From Streptomyces sp. CA-210063 (lineage in GTDB: Bacteria; Actinomycetota; Actinomycetes; Streptomycetales; Streptomycetaceae), in NCBI RefSeq assembly GCF_024612015.1, contig NZ_CP102512.1, forward strand, positions 6,138,001-6,202,000: 64,000 nucleotides of DNA. The letters run 5' to 3'. The notes beneath the pieces were generated by a model that was not told where the DNA came from, did not search any database, and was given only the letters and a program-made list of their open reading frames with translations. Shown here in pieces: positions 33,273 to 42,692 of this stretch. Each line of letters starts with the position of its first letter. The first letter of the stretch is position 1. The position numbers and the translations under genes were made by a program.

Positions 33273-33632
33273 ATGCACCAGCTGACCACGCCCAGTGAAG
33301 AACAGGGACTGTTGAGAACTGTGCCTTCGGCGGGGGACGCGGCTTTGCTGTCCGAGGTCGTCGAACTACGTGCCAAGAACGAGCAGTTGGAGCACGCGCT
33401 GGTGAGCCGTGCGGTGATCGACCAGGCGCGCGGCATGGTGATGGCCCTGGCGCCGTGTTCCAGCGAGAGGGCCTGGGACGTGCTGGTGGACGTGTCGCAG
33501 CACTGCAACATCAAGCTCCGGGACGTGGCTGCGGCTCTGGTCGCCACGACGAAGGACCGGACGCTTCCGGAGCCGATGCAGCGGGAGCTGCGCCGAACAC
33601 TGCGGAGCCTCCATCTGGCGGACCGGAGATGA
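33273..33632 (+). CDS. ANTAR-like protein, paralog 2
   Basis: 119 residues closely similar to the protein at 32474: coiled coil VVELRAKNEQLEHALVSRAV, then IDQARGMVMALAPCSSERAW, DVLVDVSQHCNIKLRDVAAA and a basic end PEPMQRELRRTLRSL. The gene starts 40 nt after the PRC-barrel gene. Two ANTAR-like paralogs in one operon suggest either hetero-dimerisation or divergence after a tandem duplication. Confidence 0.85.
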   Translation: MHQLTTPSEEQGLLRTVPSAGDAALLSEVVELRAKNEQLEHALVSRAVIDQARGMVMALAPCSSERAWDVLVDVSQHCNIKLRDVAAALVATTKDRTLPEPMQRELRRTLRSLHLADRR

Positions 33633-33855
33633 CTGACGGTGTGCGTGCTCCAGAGGACGACACCGGGAGCTGTGAGCTCGACTCTCCGGTGTCTTCGTCC
33701 AGGACGGCCGTCGGACGCCCCTCCTGAGTAGCCCGGCCGGAGAATCTCAAACATCGACGGATGTCACAACGAGGCACTGCCGCGATCCTCCGTCGCTCCC
33801 GTTCCGGCGCCCCTCCACGCCTGCGTAGGCGCCGCGTCCGGCCTGGCGCGGGCGG
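33633..33855. other. Intergenic, convergent genes
   Basis: About 220 nt between the second ANTAR-like gene and the opposing GNAT-like gene. No gene or clear hairpin seen. Confidence 0.4.
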
Positions 33856-34500
33856 CTACTCGGGCCGTTGGGTCCGGGCGTTGTGGGCGAGGCCGTCCGG
33901 ATGCTCCGTCGTGCGCTCTCCCAGGGGCAGAAGCACTACGCACAGGACGGTCGGTGCGCGGAGGATCCGCCCCGCCTCCTGCCAGCCCCAGGTCTCAAAG
34001 GCGGCACGGGCCGGACGGTCGGACTGATCCACCAAGGTGACGCCGAGCGAAGCCTGATCGTCGGCGAGCAGACGCTCCTGCAGGCGGCGAGCGAGCCCGT
34101 GAGCGTGCTCATGCGGATGGACAACGGTTTCAGTGATGGCGAAGACATGGCCGGAGGCGGTCAGTTGCTCGAGGTTCTGCGGCAGAGGTCCCTCGAACTC
34201 CCGCCACCAGGAGCCGTCGCGCGGCACGGGGAATCCGAAGACACAGCCGGTCAGGGACTGCGCCTCGGCGACCAGCATGTCGAATCCGGGCTGTTGTACG
34301 TCGTGTGCCAGACGGCGCAGGAACTCCTGCCGATCCTGGAATTCCTGGCCGGGCGGGGTGGCGGAGGACTCCACGTAGAGATCCGCCAGGTCCTCTCGCA
34401 TCCCCTCGGCCTGCCAGCGGTTCAACCGGCGCAGCCGCACCGTGTCCATGGCGGACGGCTTCGAGCCTTCGGGTTCGTGGGGTTGCCGCGGAGTCTGCAT
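33856..34500 (-). CDS. GNAT-like acetyltransferase, paralog 1
   Basis: 214 residues. After VRLRRLNRWQAEGMREDLAD, LYVESSATPPGQEF comes a GNAT-like core: GFDMLVAEAQSLTGCVFGFP, HVFAITETVVHPHEHAHGLA, RRLQERLLADDQASLGVTLV and a final PARAAFETWGWQEAGRI, in which the helix and strand of acetyl-CoA binding can be recognised. A close paralog lies at 37163. GNAT enzymes acetylate small molecules or proteins; the substrate is unknown. The start is at 34500 with GAGG upstream. A conserved motif about 90 nt upstream is shared with the STAS gene. Confidence 0.82.
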   Translation of the reverse strand: MQTPRQPHEPEGSKPSAMDTVRLRRLNRWQAEGMREDLADLYVESSATPPGQEFQDRQEFLRRLAHDVQQPGFDMLVAEAQSLTGCVFGFPVPRDGSWWREFEGPLPQNLEQLTASGHVFAITETVVHPHEHAHGLARRLQERLLADDQASLGVTLVDQSDRPARAAFETWGWQEAGRILRAPTVLCVVLLPLGERTTEHPDGLAHNARTQRPE

Positions 34501-34980
34501 GGGGCGCCTCGGTTCAGGAGACCGGAAACGTGCGGGAGTGCCATCGTGGCCGATGGGCGGTGCGGCGCCTGGGTCTGGGACGTCTGTTCAGCAGCATAGC
34601 CCCCGACCGGTGCCGCGCCGGGGCTCGTTGGGTGCGGGGGGCCACTGTGGCGCCGGCGGATGGACGGTGACGGCGCCGGCCGGCTTGTCCAGGGCGGTGA
34701 GGAACACGGCGACGCGCCGGGGTGGGCGAAGGGACGGCCGTCGCCGACGGCGCGGATGTCGGCCGGGGCGTCGCCGCGCCCGTTGCTTTCGCCCGCAACC
34801 AACCCCGAGCAGCCGCAGTTGCGTTGTGCAGACCCGTTTGAGAACGGCATGCCGGGCACTCGTCCGCTGTGCTTCAGACCGGAGGCACGCCCGTGGGAGC
34901 AGCTGTCGCTGCTCCCCAATGTGCTGCGGTCTGCCGGCTCCCACGGTGAGCGACGCCACCGATCAGGGAGACACGTGCCC
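34501..34980. other. Divergent intergenic region of GNAT-like and sigma factor genes
   Basis: 480 nt between the two divergent starts. It holds the conserved motif at 34571-34603. Frames here are low-complexity and none is supported as a gene. Confidence 0.5.
34571..34603 (-). promoter_or_regulatory. Conserved upstream motif, copy A
   Basis: The plus-strand GGTCTGGGACGT is followed by 5 variable bases and CAGCAGCATAGCCC. A near copy lies at 38489-38520 upstream of the STAS gene. Read on the minus strand, both contain CTA(T/C)GCTGCTG, which could be a -10 region. The shared sequence suggests common control of the GNAT-like and STAS genes. Confidence 0.5.
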
Positions 34981-35820
34981 ATGTCGTACGAACGCACACA
35001 GATGACGTACGCACGTGAGCAGAGCCCACGAAGCGCAGACCCCTACGACGACGCCCCGGACACCGCTGCCGCGTTCCGCCGTATCGCCGCTCTCCCGGAC
35101 GGTCTGGAGAAGTCCGCGCTGCGGCAGGAGGTGGTGTGCGCCTGGGCGCCGATGGCCGTACGGCTCGCCCGGCGCTTCCGAAATCGCGGCGAGTCCTTCG
35201 AAGACCTCAAGCAGGTCGCCCAACTGGGGCTGGTCAAGGCGGTGACCCGCTTTGACCCGAGCCGCGGCACCGCCTTCCCGAGCTTTGCCATACCGACGAT
35301 CCTCGGCGAGGTGAAACGACATTTCCGGGACCACCTCTGGGGCGTGCATGTGCCGCGACGTGTACAGGAGTTGCGCGGCCGGGTCCGCACGGCCGGCCAT
35401 GAGTGCGTTTCGCTCTACGGCCGCGACCCCTCCGTCCGCGAGATCGCCGCGCACACCGGCCTTACCGAGGCGGAGGTGCGGCTGGGCGAGGGGGCGCTGG
35501 AGAGCTTCACCTCCCTGTCCCTGGACGCCGTACCCGGCCGCTCTGAGCACAGCCACCCGCTGACCGACACCCTTGGTGCCACGGAGCCCGGCTTCGACCT
35601 GATCGTCAACCGTGAGGCGCTCCGCCCGCTGCTGCGGGCACTGCCCGAACGCGAACGACAGATCCTCTACATGAGGTTTTTCTGCGAGATGACGCAGGAT
35701 CGGATCGCCCTGCAACTCGGTCTCTCGCAGATGCACGTCTCCCGTCTGATCACCCGCACCTGTGCGCGCCTGCGCGACCAGGTGATGGCCGAGGCCCACG
35801 ATCGCAGGAGGGCGGTGTGA
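34981..35820 (+). CDS. Sigma factor of the SigB/SigF/SigG family
   Basis: 279 residues from the ATG at 34981 with GGAG 10 nt upstream. Region 2 is at about 50-120 (FRNRGESFEDLKQVAQLGLV, KAVTRFDPSRGTAFPSFAIP, GEVKRHFRDHLWGVHVPRRV), region 3 follows to about 190 (VREIAAHTGLTEAEVRLGEG), and region 4 lies near 217-268 (LPERERQILYMRFFCEMTQD, RIALQLGLSQMHVSRL). It is a general-stress/osmotic-type sigma factor, commonly held by an RsbW-like anti-sigma factor released through STAS and SpoIIE proteins, both of which are encoded nearby. Confidence 0.95.
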   Translation: MSYERTQMTYAREQSPRSADPYDDAPDTAAAFRRIAALPDGLEKSALRQEVVCAWAPMAVRLARRFRNRGESFEDLKQVAQLGLVKAVTRFDPSRGTAFPSFAIPTILGEVKRHFRDHLWGVHVPRRVQELRGRVRTAGHECVSLYGRDPSVREIAAHTGLTEAEVRLGEGALESFTSLSLDAVPGRSEHSHPLTDTLGATEPGFDLIVNREALRPLLRALPERERQILYMRFFCEMTQDRIALQLGLSQMHVSRLITRTCARLRDQVMAEAHDRRRAV

Positions 35821-36023
35821 CGACGTCCCTGGTGGCTGAGCCCAATGGCCTCCGCTGCGCCTACTGGCGCCGCCCGATCAGGCCGTGCAGCACCCAGCAG
35901 TGGTTGCGCACCGCAACAGTCTTGTGCCGGGGACGCCCAACTGCCCATCGCCGACGCCATCACCAAAGTGTTCAGGCCGGGCCCCTGCGGCCGTGCAGGC
36001 TGGTGGCCCTGCCGTGACGCCGG

Positions 36024-36740
36024 TCAGGCCCCCAGACCGGTGAGGGGTTCGGATCCGCTGATGAGTGCGCGGGCCACGTCGGCCAGGCGCCGGTTGTGGG
36101 CGCGGGCGTAACCACGCAGCGCGGTGAACGCCTGCTCCATGTCGATGCCCTGGCGTTCGGCGAGTTTCCCCTTCGCCTGTTCGATCAGTACCCGGCTGTT
36201 CAACGCCGCCTGCAGCTGTTCGTTGAGCATGGTGCCGCGGTGGACTGTGCGTTGTTGCAGCAGGCTGATGGTGGCGACGTCGGCCAGCGCCTGGGCGATG
36301 AGTGTGGCGGGCGGGTCGAAGGGGCCGGGGGCGGCACGGAAGAGGTTCAGGGCGCCCACGGTCTCGTCCCGCAGGCGCATGGGCAGGGCCTGGACGGCCC
36401 CGAATCCGCTGCGGTGGGCCGCCGTGACGAAACGCGGCCAGCGGTCGACCTCCCGGGTCAGGTCGTGGATGATCACCGGTGCGCCGGTGCGGAAGCACTC
36501 GAGGCAGGGGCCTTCGTCGTTCTGGAGCTGGAAGAGCTCCAGCAGTCGCACCTGTTCGTCGGAGGCGGCCATGACGCGGAGTTTGCCGTCACGGTCGGCG
36601 AGCAGCACCCCGGCGGCGCTCGCGTCGAGCATGCCCACGCAGCGGTCGGTCAGCAGGCGCAGGAAGTCCATGAGGTCGAAGTCGGCGACCAGATTGTCGG
36701 CCAGCTCGACGAAGGTCTTGGCCAGAAGCTGTTGATCCAT
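36024..36740 (-). CDS. GAF-ANTAR RNA-binding antiterminator
   Basis: 238 residues from the ATG at 36740 (MDQQLLAKTFVELADNLVAD). The GAF domain at about 20-160 shows VGMLDASAAGVLLADRDGKL, ASDEQVRLLELFQLQNDEGP, CLECFRTGAPVIIHDL and GFGAVQALPMRLRDETVGAL. The ANTAR domain at 170-230 shows LNSRVLIEQAKGKLAERQGI, DMEQAFTALRGYARAHNRRL. GAF-ANTAR proteins respond to a ligand or redox signal and relieve transcription termination. An upstream in-frame GTG at 36749 is too close to the GAGG site. Confidence 0.94.
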   Translation of the reverse strand: MDQQLLAKTFVELADNLVADFDLMDFLRLLTDRCVGMLDASAAGVLLADRDGKLRVMAASDEQVRLLELFQLQNDEGPCLECFRTGAPVIIHDLTREVDRWPRFVTAAHRSGFGAVQALPMRLRDETVGALNLFRAAPGPFDPPATLIAQALADVATISLLQQRTVHRGTMLNEQLQAALNSRVLIEQAKGKLAERQGIDMEQAFTALRGYARAHNRRLADVARALISGSEPLTGLGA

Positions 36741-36819
36741 CGTGGGCACCCTCGATTGAGACTAATCCCTGTCTGAAGGGGCGGGAAGTACGGCATGTTC
36801 GTCGGTCGGCACCCATGCG

Positions 36820-37191
36820 TCAGGTTTCCTCTCCGGCTTCCAGGGCCGCGTCGGCGAACACCGTCCAGCGGTCCTGCAGGTCACGGGTGAGCAGATCGGG
36901 TGTCAGGACGGCCGAGCCGTGCAGGAAGGCGTCCACGCAGGGCTCCTCGCCCAGGGTGAGCTGGAGCTCTTCCAGTTGCTCGCTGATGTCGTCGGTGCTG
37001 CACAACGGATGGCTCGGCGCGGACCGGGACATCGCCGACAGCCCGGCCCCGCCGACCGGCAGCGCGGCCACGGCCGCAGTGCACACGTCCACCACACCGA
37101 CCCGGGCACCATGCCTGACCGCCTGCTCGGCCACCAGCATCCGAATGCGGACCGACCGCCTGTCAGGCCCCACCCGGGCCACCGCCTCCAC
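36820..37191 (-). pseudogene. GAF protein truncated in the GAF domain
   Basis: 123 codons. Reading from the GTG at 37191, RMLVAEQAVRHGARVGVVDV, CTAAVAALPVGGAGLSAMSR and QLEELQLTLGEEPCVDAFLH match the first half of the common Streptomyces GAF family, but the sequence stops soon after VFADAALEAGEET. The rest of GAF and the expected ANTAR domain are absent. The start overlaps the C-terminus of the GNAT-like gene by 29 nt. Confidence 0.75.
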
Positions 37192-37834
37192 GCGTCACGA
37201 CAAGGCCGTCCACCCTCGCCCCGGTTCGTTCCCCGACGGGAAATACCAGCGCGCGGAACGTGGTGGGACCGGCCGGCCTGCGAAGCTCTCCGACGTCCGT
37301 CCACCCCCAGGAGCGAAGCGCAGCGAGAGTAGGGCGATCGGCCCGGTCCACCAGCGTGGCGCCGACTGATGCCTGGTGGTCGGTCAGCAGCCGCTCCAGC
37401 AGACGACGGGCCAGAGCCCGGTCCTGCGGGTGCGGCCGGACCATGATGTCGCCGAACGCGAAGACGCTGCCGGACACCGTGAGTTGATCGATGCGGCACG
37501 GCAATGCTCCCTCGAAGTCGAACCACCAGGAGCCGTCGCCGCGTATCGGGAATCCGAAGGCGCATCCCATCAGTCCGTCCATCTCGCCGATCACCATGGC
37601 GAATCCCGGCCGGCGCATGTCCGTGGTGAGACGGGCCAAGAAGTTCTGGCGGCCGGGACGGCGGTATGCGTCACCCGGCGCCGTTACGCGGGACTCCCCA
37701 TACAGATCCGCCAGTTCTTCACGCAGGCCCTCCACCAGCCAACCGTTCAGCCGACGCAACCGCACCGGAGCCATGGCGGAGGGCGCACCTTCCGCCGGCT
37801 TCCGTGACTGTCCCCGCCCGGGTTCGGCCGTCAT
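37163..37834 (-). CDS. GNAT-like acetyltransferase, paralog 2
   Basis: 223 residues from the ATG at 37834, which overlaps the STAS stop (ATGA). Similar throughout to the protein at 33856: VRLRRLNGWLVEGLREELAD, LYGESRVTAPGDAYRR, GFAMVIGEMDGLMGCAFGFP, VFAFGDIMVRPHPQDRALAR, LLERLLTDHQASVGATLVDR and ALRSWGWTDVG. Two paralogs in one 4-kb stress region, one coupled to a STAS gene, suggest a role in the same regulatory system. Confidence 0.82.
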   Translation of the reverse strand: MTAEPGRGQSRKPAEGAPSAMAPVRLRRLNGWLVEGLREELADLYGESRVTAPGDAYRRPGRQNFLARLTTDMRRPGFAMVIGEMDGLMGCAFGFPIRGDGSWWFDFEGALPCRIDQLTVSGSVFAFGDIMVRPHPQDRALARRLLERLLTDHQASVGATLVDRADRPTLAALRSWGWTDVGELRRPAGPTTFRALVFPVGERTGARVDGLVVTRGGGGPGGA

Positions 37835-38256
37835 CGCGCATCGCCCGAGAGAACAGGCGCAAGTGGGACAGGCCCGTGCGGCGAGGCTGGAACGGGCGTG
37901 GCCGGGGTGTCCACGAGAGGAGGTGGCTCGTGTCCGAACGGTAGGCCGAGGAGCAGGAACCCGCAGCCGGCGAGGTCGAGAATCCGAGCCAGCGTCGGTG
38001 GCGGATGGTGCAGTCGCAGGGTCCCGCCGACCACGGTGGCCTGCTGCGCGGCGCGGAGGAATGCGCTGAGTCCGGTGCAGTCGCAGAAGGTGACGGAGAT
38101 GAGGTCGACGTCGATGGCGCGGATACCGTCCCGCAGACACCGCTCCAGGGACGCGCGTACCAAGGGCACGGATTCCAGGTCGATCTCACCGGACAGGGTG
38201 ATCAGCGCCCGATTCTCTCGGTCCTGGCGGTACACGGTGAGCTGGGGAAGGGGCAT
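37831..38256 (-). CDS. STAS-domain (anti-anti-sigma-like) protein
   Basis: 141 residues from the ATG at 38256 with GAGG upstream. The STAS fold is clear: ENRALITLSGEIDLESVPLV, RASLERCLRDGIRAIDVDLI, SVTFCDCTGLSAFLRAAQQA, TLRLHHPPPTLARILDLAGC. The phosphorylatable position in the DCTGLS loop has Cys-Thr, where a Ser or Thr is usual, so Thr may be the phosphoacceptor. It is a candidate substrate for the SpoIIE phosphatase at 28393. A 45-residue Pro-rich tail follows the domain. Confidence 0.92.
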   Translation of the reverse strand: MPLPQLTVYRQDRENRALITLSGEIDLESVPLVRASLERCLRDGIRAIDVDLISVTFCDCTGLSAFLRAAQQATVVGGTLRLHHPPPTLARILDLAGCGFLLLGLPFGHEPPPLVDTPATPVPASPHGPVPLAPVLSGDAR

Positions 38257-38882
38257 GACGCCTCGGTTCAGAAGACCCTCCGGCAGCGGGCGCGGTGGTG
38301 CCGGAGTCCCGGCATCCTGGGCGTCCTCCCGGCAGGGGCGTACGTTCGGCGGAGGCGGAGCAACGGCCGGTCCGACAGCCTGCGCGGCAGGACAGAGGAC
38401 CCACCCAGTTCCCTCCAGGGATGCGCCGGGTGACAGACGAACAGTCCGCACCCCGCAGCCATCTGTGTTCAGCAACAGCATGACGCCGGGGTCTGGGACG
38501 TTCGTACAGCAGCGTAGTCCTCGCGTCGTGTGGTGGACGGTCCGAAGCCGCCCAATCCCAGGATGTGGACAGTGCAGAAACGCGGTGGCGCGCGCATATC
38601 CGAGGCATCGCACGGTACGTGAAGCACTCAAAAGCGACCGCCCGAGTACGGCACCACGTGCGCCGGCCCAGAAGATGGCTCGCATGACGGAGCCGAACAG
38701 TTCCCCCTCGCGGCAGCCCGATCCAGAGAAACCCCGCACTCGCCCGGACCGACGGCGTTCGTGACGGGTCGGCACATGGCCCAGGCACGAGAGGGCGAGG
38801 GAAGCGGGATCCACCTGGACTTCGGGATCTCGGGAAGGCGCCCGACACCTCGCGATGGCTCCGCGTTCAGAGTCCGGACCAG
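38257..38882. other. Unassigned stretch with conserved motif copy B
   Basis: No supported gene. It includes the motif at 38489-38520, and the sequence just before the STAS gene (GCCTCGGTTCAG) repeats that before the GNAT-like gene at 34500. Confidence 0.45.
38489..38520 (-). promoter_or_regulatory. Conserved upstream motif, copy B
   Basis: GGGTCTGGGACGTTCGTACA followed by GCAGCGTAGTCC on the plus strand, 21 to 23 of about 32 bases identical to 34571-34603. It lies about 235 nt upstream of the STAS start. Confidence 0.45.
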
Positions 38883-39175
38883 ATGAGGGAACGCATCACC
38901 TTGCTCAACGGCGACGTCATTTCCCCGGGCTCACTGGGACAGGTGCGACCGGGCGGCGTCATCCTCACCACCCTGCGCGCCAGGATGGACGACGAACCGC
39001 TGAAGGACTGGGCGGAACGCCGTGACGCGGACACAGCAGCTCCCGGGCCGCGCTGATCTATCAACACATGACCAGCGACCGCGACCGGGCCATCGCCGAC
39101 CGGCTCGGCGCCATGATCCGGGGTGGTGGGGGAGCGACCTCCGACGCCTCCGGCGAGGACTCTGCAGGCCCGTAG
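38883..39175 (+). pseudogene. Tyrosine integrase C-terminal tail and adjacent fragment
   Basis: From 39029 the plus strand reads GHSSSRAALIYQHMTSDRDR, then AIADRLGAMIRGGGGA, to a TAG at 39175. It contains the His of the GHSS motif and the catalytic Tyr of a phage-type tyrosine recombinase, but nothing before them. The preceding 145 nt (ATG 38883, MRERITLLNGDVISPGSLGQ) are unrelated sequence in another frame, so the integrase was cut by a deletion. It lies 65 nt from the tRNA fragment, as integrases normally do, and so belongs to an older element at the same site. Confidence 0.8.
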
Positions 39176-39195
39176 TGGCCCGCCCTGAAACGCCG

Positions 39196-39238
39196 AAGGG
39201 CCAGCCTGGGAGGAAACCCCTCCTGAGCTGGCCCTTTT
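39196..39238 (+). terminator. Rho-independent-type terminator after integrase tail
   Basis: AAGGGCCAGC pairs with GCTGGCCCTT around an inner stem GGGAGG/CCTCC, followed by TTTTCT. It is a strong hairpin with a T run, between the integrase tail and the tRNA fragment. Confidence 0.8.
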
Positions 39239-39240
39239 CT

Positions 39241-39285
39241 CTGTGCCCCCGGCAGGATTCGAACCTGCGACACCCGCTTTAGGAG
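39241..39285 (-). other. att-like 3' fragment of tRNA-Arg(CCT)
   Basis: 45 nt identical to 51374-51418: 42 nt of tRNA 3' sequence (acceptor 3' strand, T arm, variable loop and part of the anticodon arm) plus 3 flanking bases. The match stops at GGAG. This is the displaced end left by site-specific integration into the tRNA. The 5' half of the tRNA is absent here. Confidence 0.9.
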
Positions 39286-39824
39286 TTCGATCCGCTCCCG
39301 CTCCCGCTCCCGCTGCGGCCGTCGGCTGGTGCGACGGCCGGACAGAGCCGCTGGGGTACGCCCGTGTCCGGCGTCGTTGATGTCAGCCACGAATGTCGAA
39401 GCCTTCTGATCCGTAGCTCTACAGCGATCTGTCATCGGAGGTCATACAGGCTGTGCGGAGAGCGGTGAGGGCCAGTGTCGGGCGCTGCTGGTTGCTGGGG
39501 TTGCTGTACCTCTTCGCTGTATCGGGCGGGACAGTCGAGATGGCGGGACAGCCTTGATGAAGTGATCAGCCTCTGACGGGCGGCTCCCAAAGCCCCAGCC
39601 GTTGGAGCCGGCCCTGCCTGGCGCGTTCGCCCAAGGCCGTAGGTCCCTCCGGTGCCGCTGACGGTGTGAGCCACGGTTCTCCCTGTCGCGGTAGCCGTCG
39701 CCGGAGAGCTGCTCTCGAGCTGTCCCAGAGCGTAGGTACAACCATTCGGCCGCCGCGTACGTCGTAGAGCGCAGTCGATCAGATCAACAGGTCGCTCACA
39801 GCACGATCTCGACAACGGAGACCC
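39286..39824. other. Island left end, unassigned
   Basis: About 540 nt without a supported gene. A short GCTCCC repeat lies at 39292-39312. Sequence up to 39450 has frames of unknown, Arg-rich type. Confidence 0.4.
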
Positions 39825-41320
<1,496 letters not shown>

Positions 41321-41466
41321 AGCGATCCAGAGCCAGCCGCCATCTTCAAGTTGGAGGGAGAGTCAACACCTGCCTCAGGCGGTGTAGCCGGTGGATGCTG
41401 TCCGACGAGGGCACGGGTTGTTCAGGGGGCGGCGAGGGGCCGGAGTGAGGTACAGGCGGCGTCTCG

Positions 41467-42018
41467 TCAGACCTTCTCGACTCGCACGGGGCGTCCCGCG
41501 AGGAGTTGATTCATGTCGTCGGTGTCGGAGGTGAAGACGGTTGCCTGAGCTCCCTGCACGGCTTCTCGCCCGGCCACAGCCGCCAGAATGGCGTCGACGG
41601 CGTACTTGTGCCCATGCAGGCCGGCTGCATGGTTGGGGTTGGCGTGGTGGCGGGTGTGTTTGTCCTGCCACCACCCGTATCCCATCCCGATACCGGCACC
41701 GGCGATCCGTCCGGACACCTCGCTGGCCCGGCGTCGGCGGAACACCTGACGGTGTGCCGCGTCATGGGCGAGCAGGGCGACCTGACCGAAGACCACGGCC
41801 AGGAAGACGGCGACTGCCAGCGTCCACCAACTGTCGCCGATGAGTGCGACGGCGGCCCACCCACTGACGTAGAGGCCGGCCACCACTGTGATCCGCAGTG
41901 CGTAATAGCCGGGACGGCGTCCCATCAGGCCGACATCAGCGATCTTTCTCGACAATCGGGCGAAGTCACTGCCCGACGTCTCCGAGGGCGGGGGATGGAC
42001 CATGATGTTTCTGTTCAT
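41467..42018 (-). CDS. In-frame chimera: desaturase N-terminus fused to PIN-toxin C-terminus
   Basis: 183 residues from the ATG at 42018 (MNRNIMVHPPPSETSG). The first 130 residues match the desaturase at 22806, including HDAAH and HTRHH. After HANPNH, at about 41630, the frame enters GLHGHKYAVDAILAAVAGRE and VFTSDTDDMNQLLAGRPVRV, the end of a PIN-domain VapC-like ribonuclease with the acidic D of AVDA and TSDTDD. The third histidine box and the other PIN acidic residues are missing, so neither activity should remain. It marks the left edge of copy 2 of the envelope block. Whether it is expressed is unknown. Confidence 0.85.
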   Translation of the reverse strand: MNRNIMVHPPPSETSGSDFARLSRKIADVGLMGRRPGYYALRITVVAGLYVSGWAAVALIGDSWWTLAVAVFLAVVFGQVALLAHDAAHRQVFRRRRASEVSGRIAGAGIGMGYGWWQDKHTRHHANPNHAAGLHGHKYAVDAILAAVAGREAVQGAQATVFTSDTDDMNQLLAGRPVRVEKV

Positions 42019-42395
42019 GATGGTGAAACGCTCCCCCAAGGATGTAGATGGCTCTGCGCCGCCCCGGGAGCCGCTGAGACCGTGCCTAGGTAGGGATGCG
42101 CTGCCCCCTGAGGGAAGCGCATCGCGCGACCTTGGAACAAGGATGACGTCTGCTTCGAGTGCAGGCCCTCTATCTGAGTGCGATCTCCCTGCCGGGCATG
42201 TCTCACACCGTGACAGGACAGGCAGGGCTTCTGGAGCGGTCCGCGCGCTTTCATGGCAGAACCGAGGCCAGCCCGTGAGTGGGCCGGACTCAGCGAGGCG
42301 GGCACCGGCGAGGGCGGTAAACTGGTTGATTTGTCCGTAAATGTTGCGATAGATGGCCGGGAGGAGTCAGAGTCGGAGGGGGACAGGAGGCGACC

Positions 42396-42557
42396 GTGAC
42401 CGTCCTCGCGATGTTTCTTCTCATCATCGGGACCATCCTGATTCTGCTTGGGACGCTCCTGGGCATCCTCGGGGCAATCGTGATCCTCATGGGGGTCGCT
42501 CTGATTGCCATTGCGGCCTTCCTGCTGATCCGGAGAGCGCTGAAGCCTCGACAGTAG
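42396..42557 (+). CDS. Small membrane protein, 53 residues, island-specific
   Basis: GTG 42396 with ACAGGAGG 5 nt upstream, a strong start. The translation is almost wholly hydrophobic: VTVLAMFLLIIGTILILLGT, LLGILGAIVILMGVALIAIA, then the basic end RRALKPRQ. It would form a two-span hairpin or a single long helix. It has no counterpart in the same position of copy 1 and is too short for most gene finders. Confidence 0.75.
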   Translation: MTVLAMFLLIIGTILILLGTLLGILGAIVILMGVALIAIAAFLLIRRALKPRQ

Positions 42558-42692
42558 AAATGGCAAGGCCGAGGCGGGTGTCTGCGTGTTCGGGGCCAGG
42601 CGGTGGCCGCGGTGCGGCCTGCGCCGAGGGTGAGGCCGGAGAAGTGGGACCGGCATCAGGCCCAGCGCGTCGAGCCTGCCGTTGACGTCTGG

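Noticed and set aside
39243..39285. A second complete tRNA gene
   Set aside because: Only the 3' 42 nt are present; the 5' acceptor, D arm and anticodon stem partner are missing.
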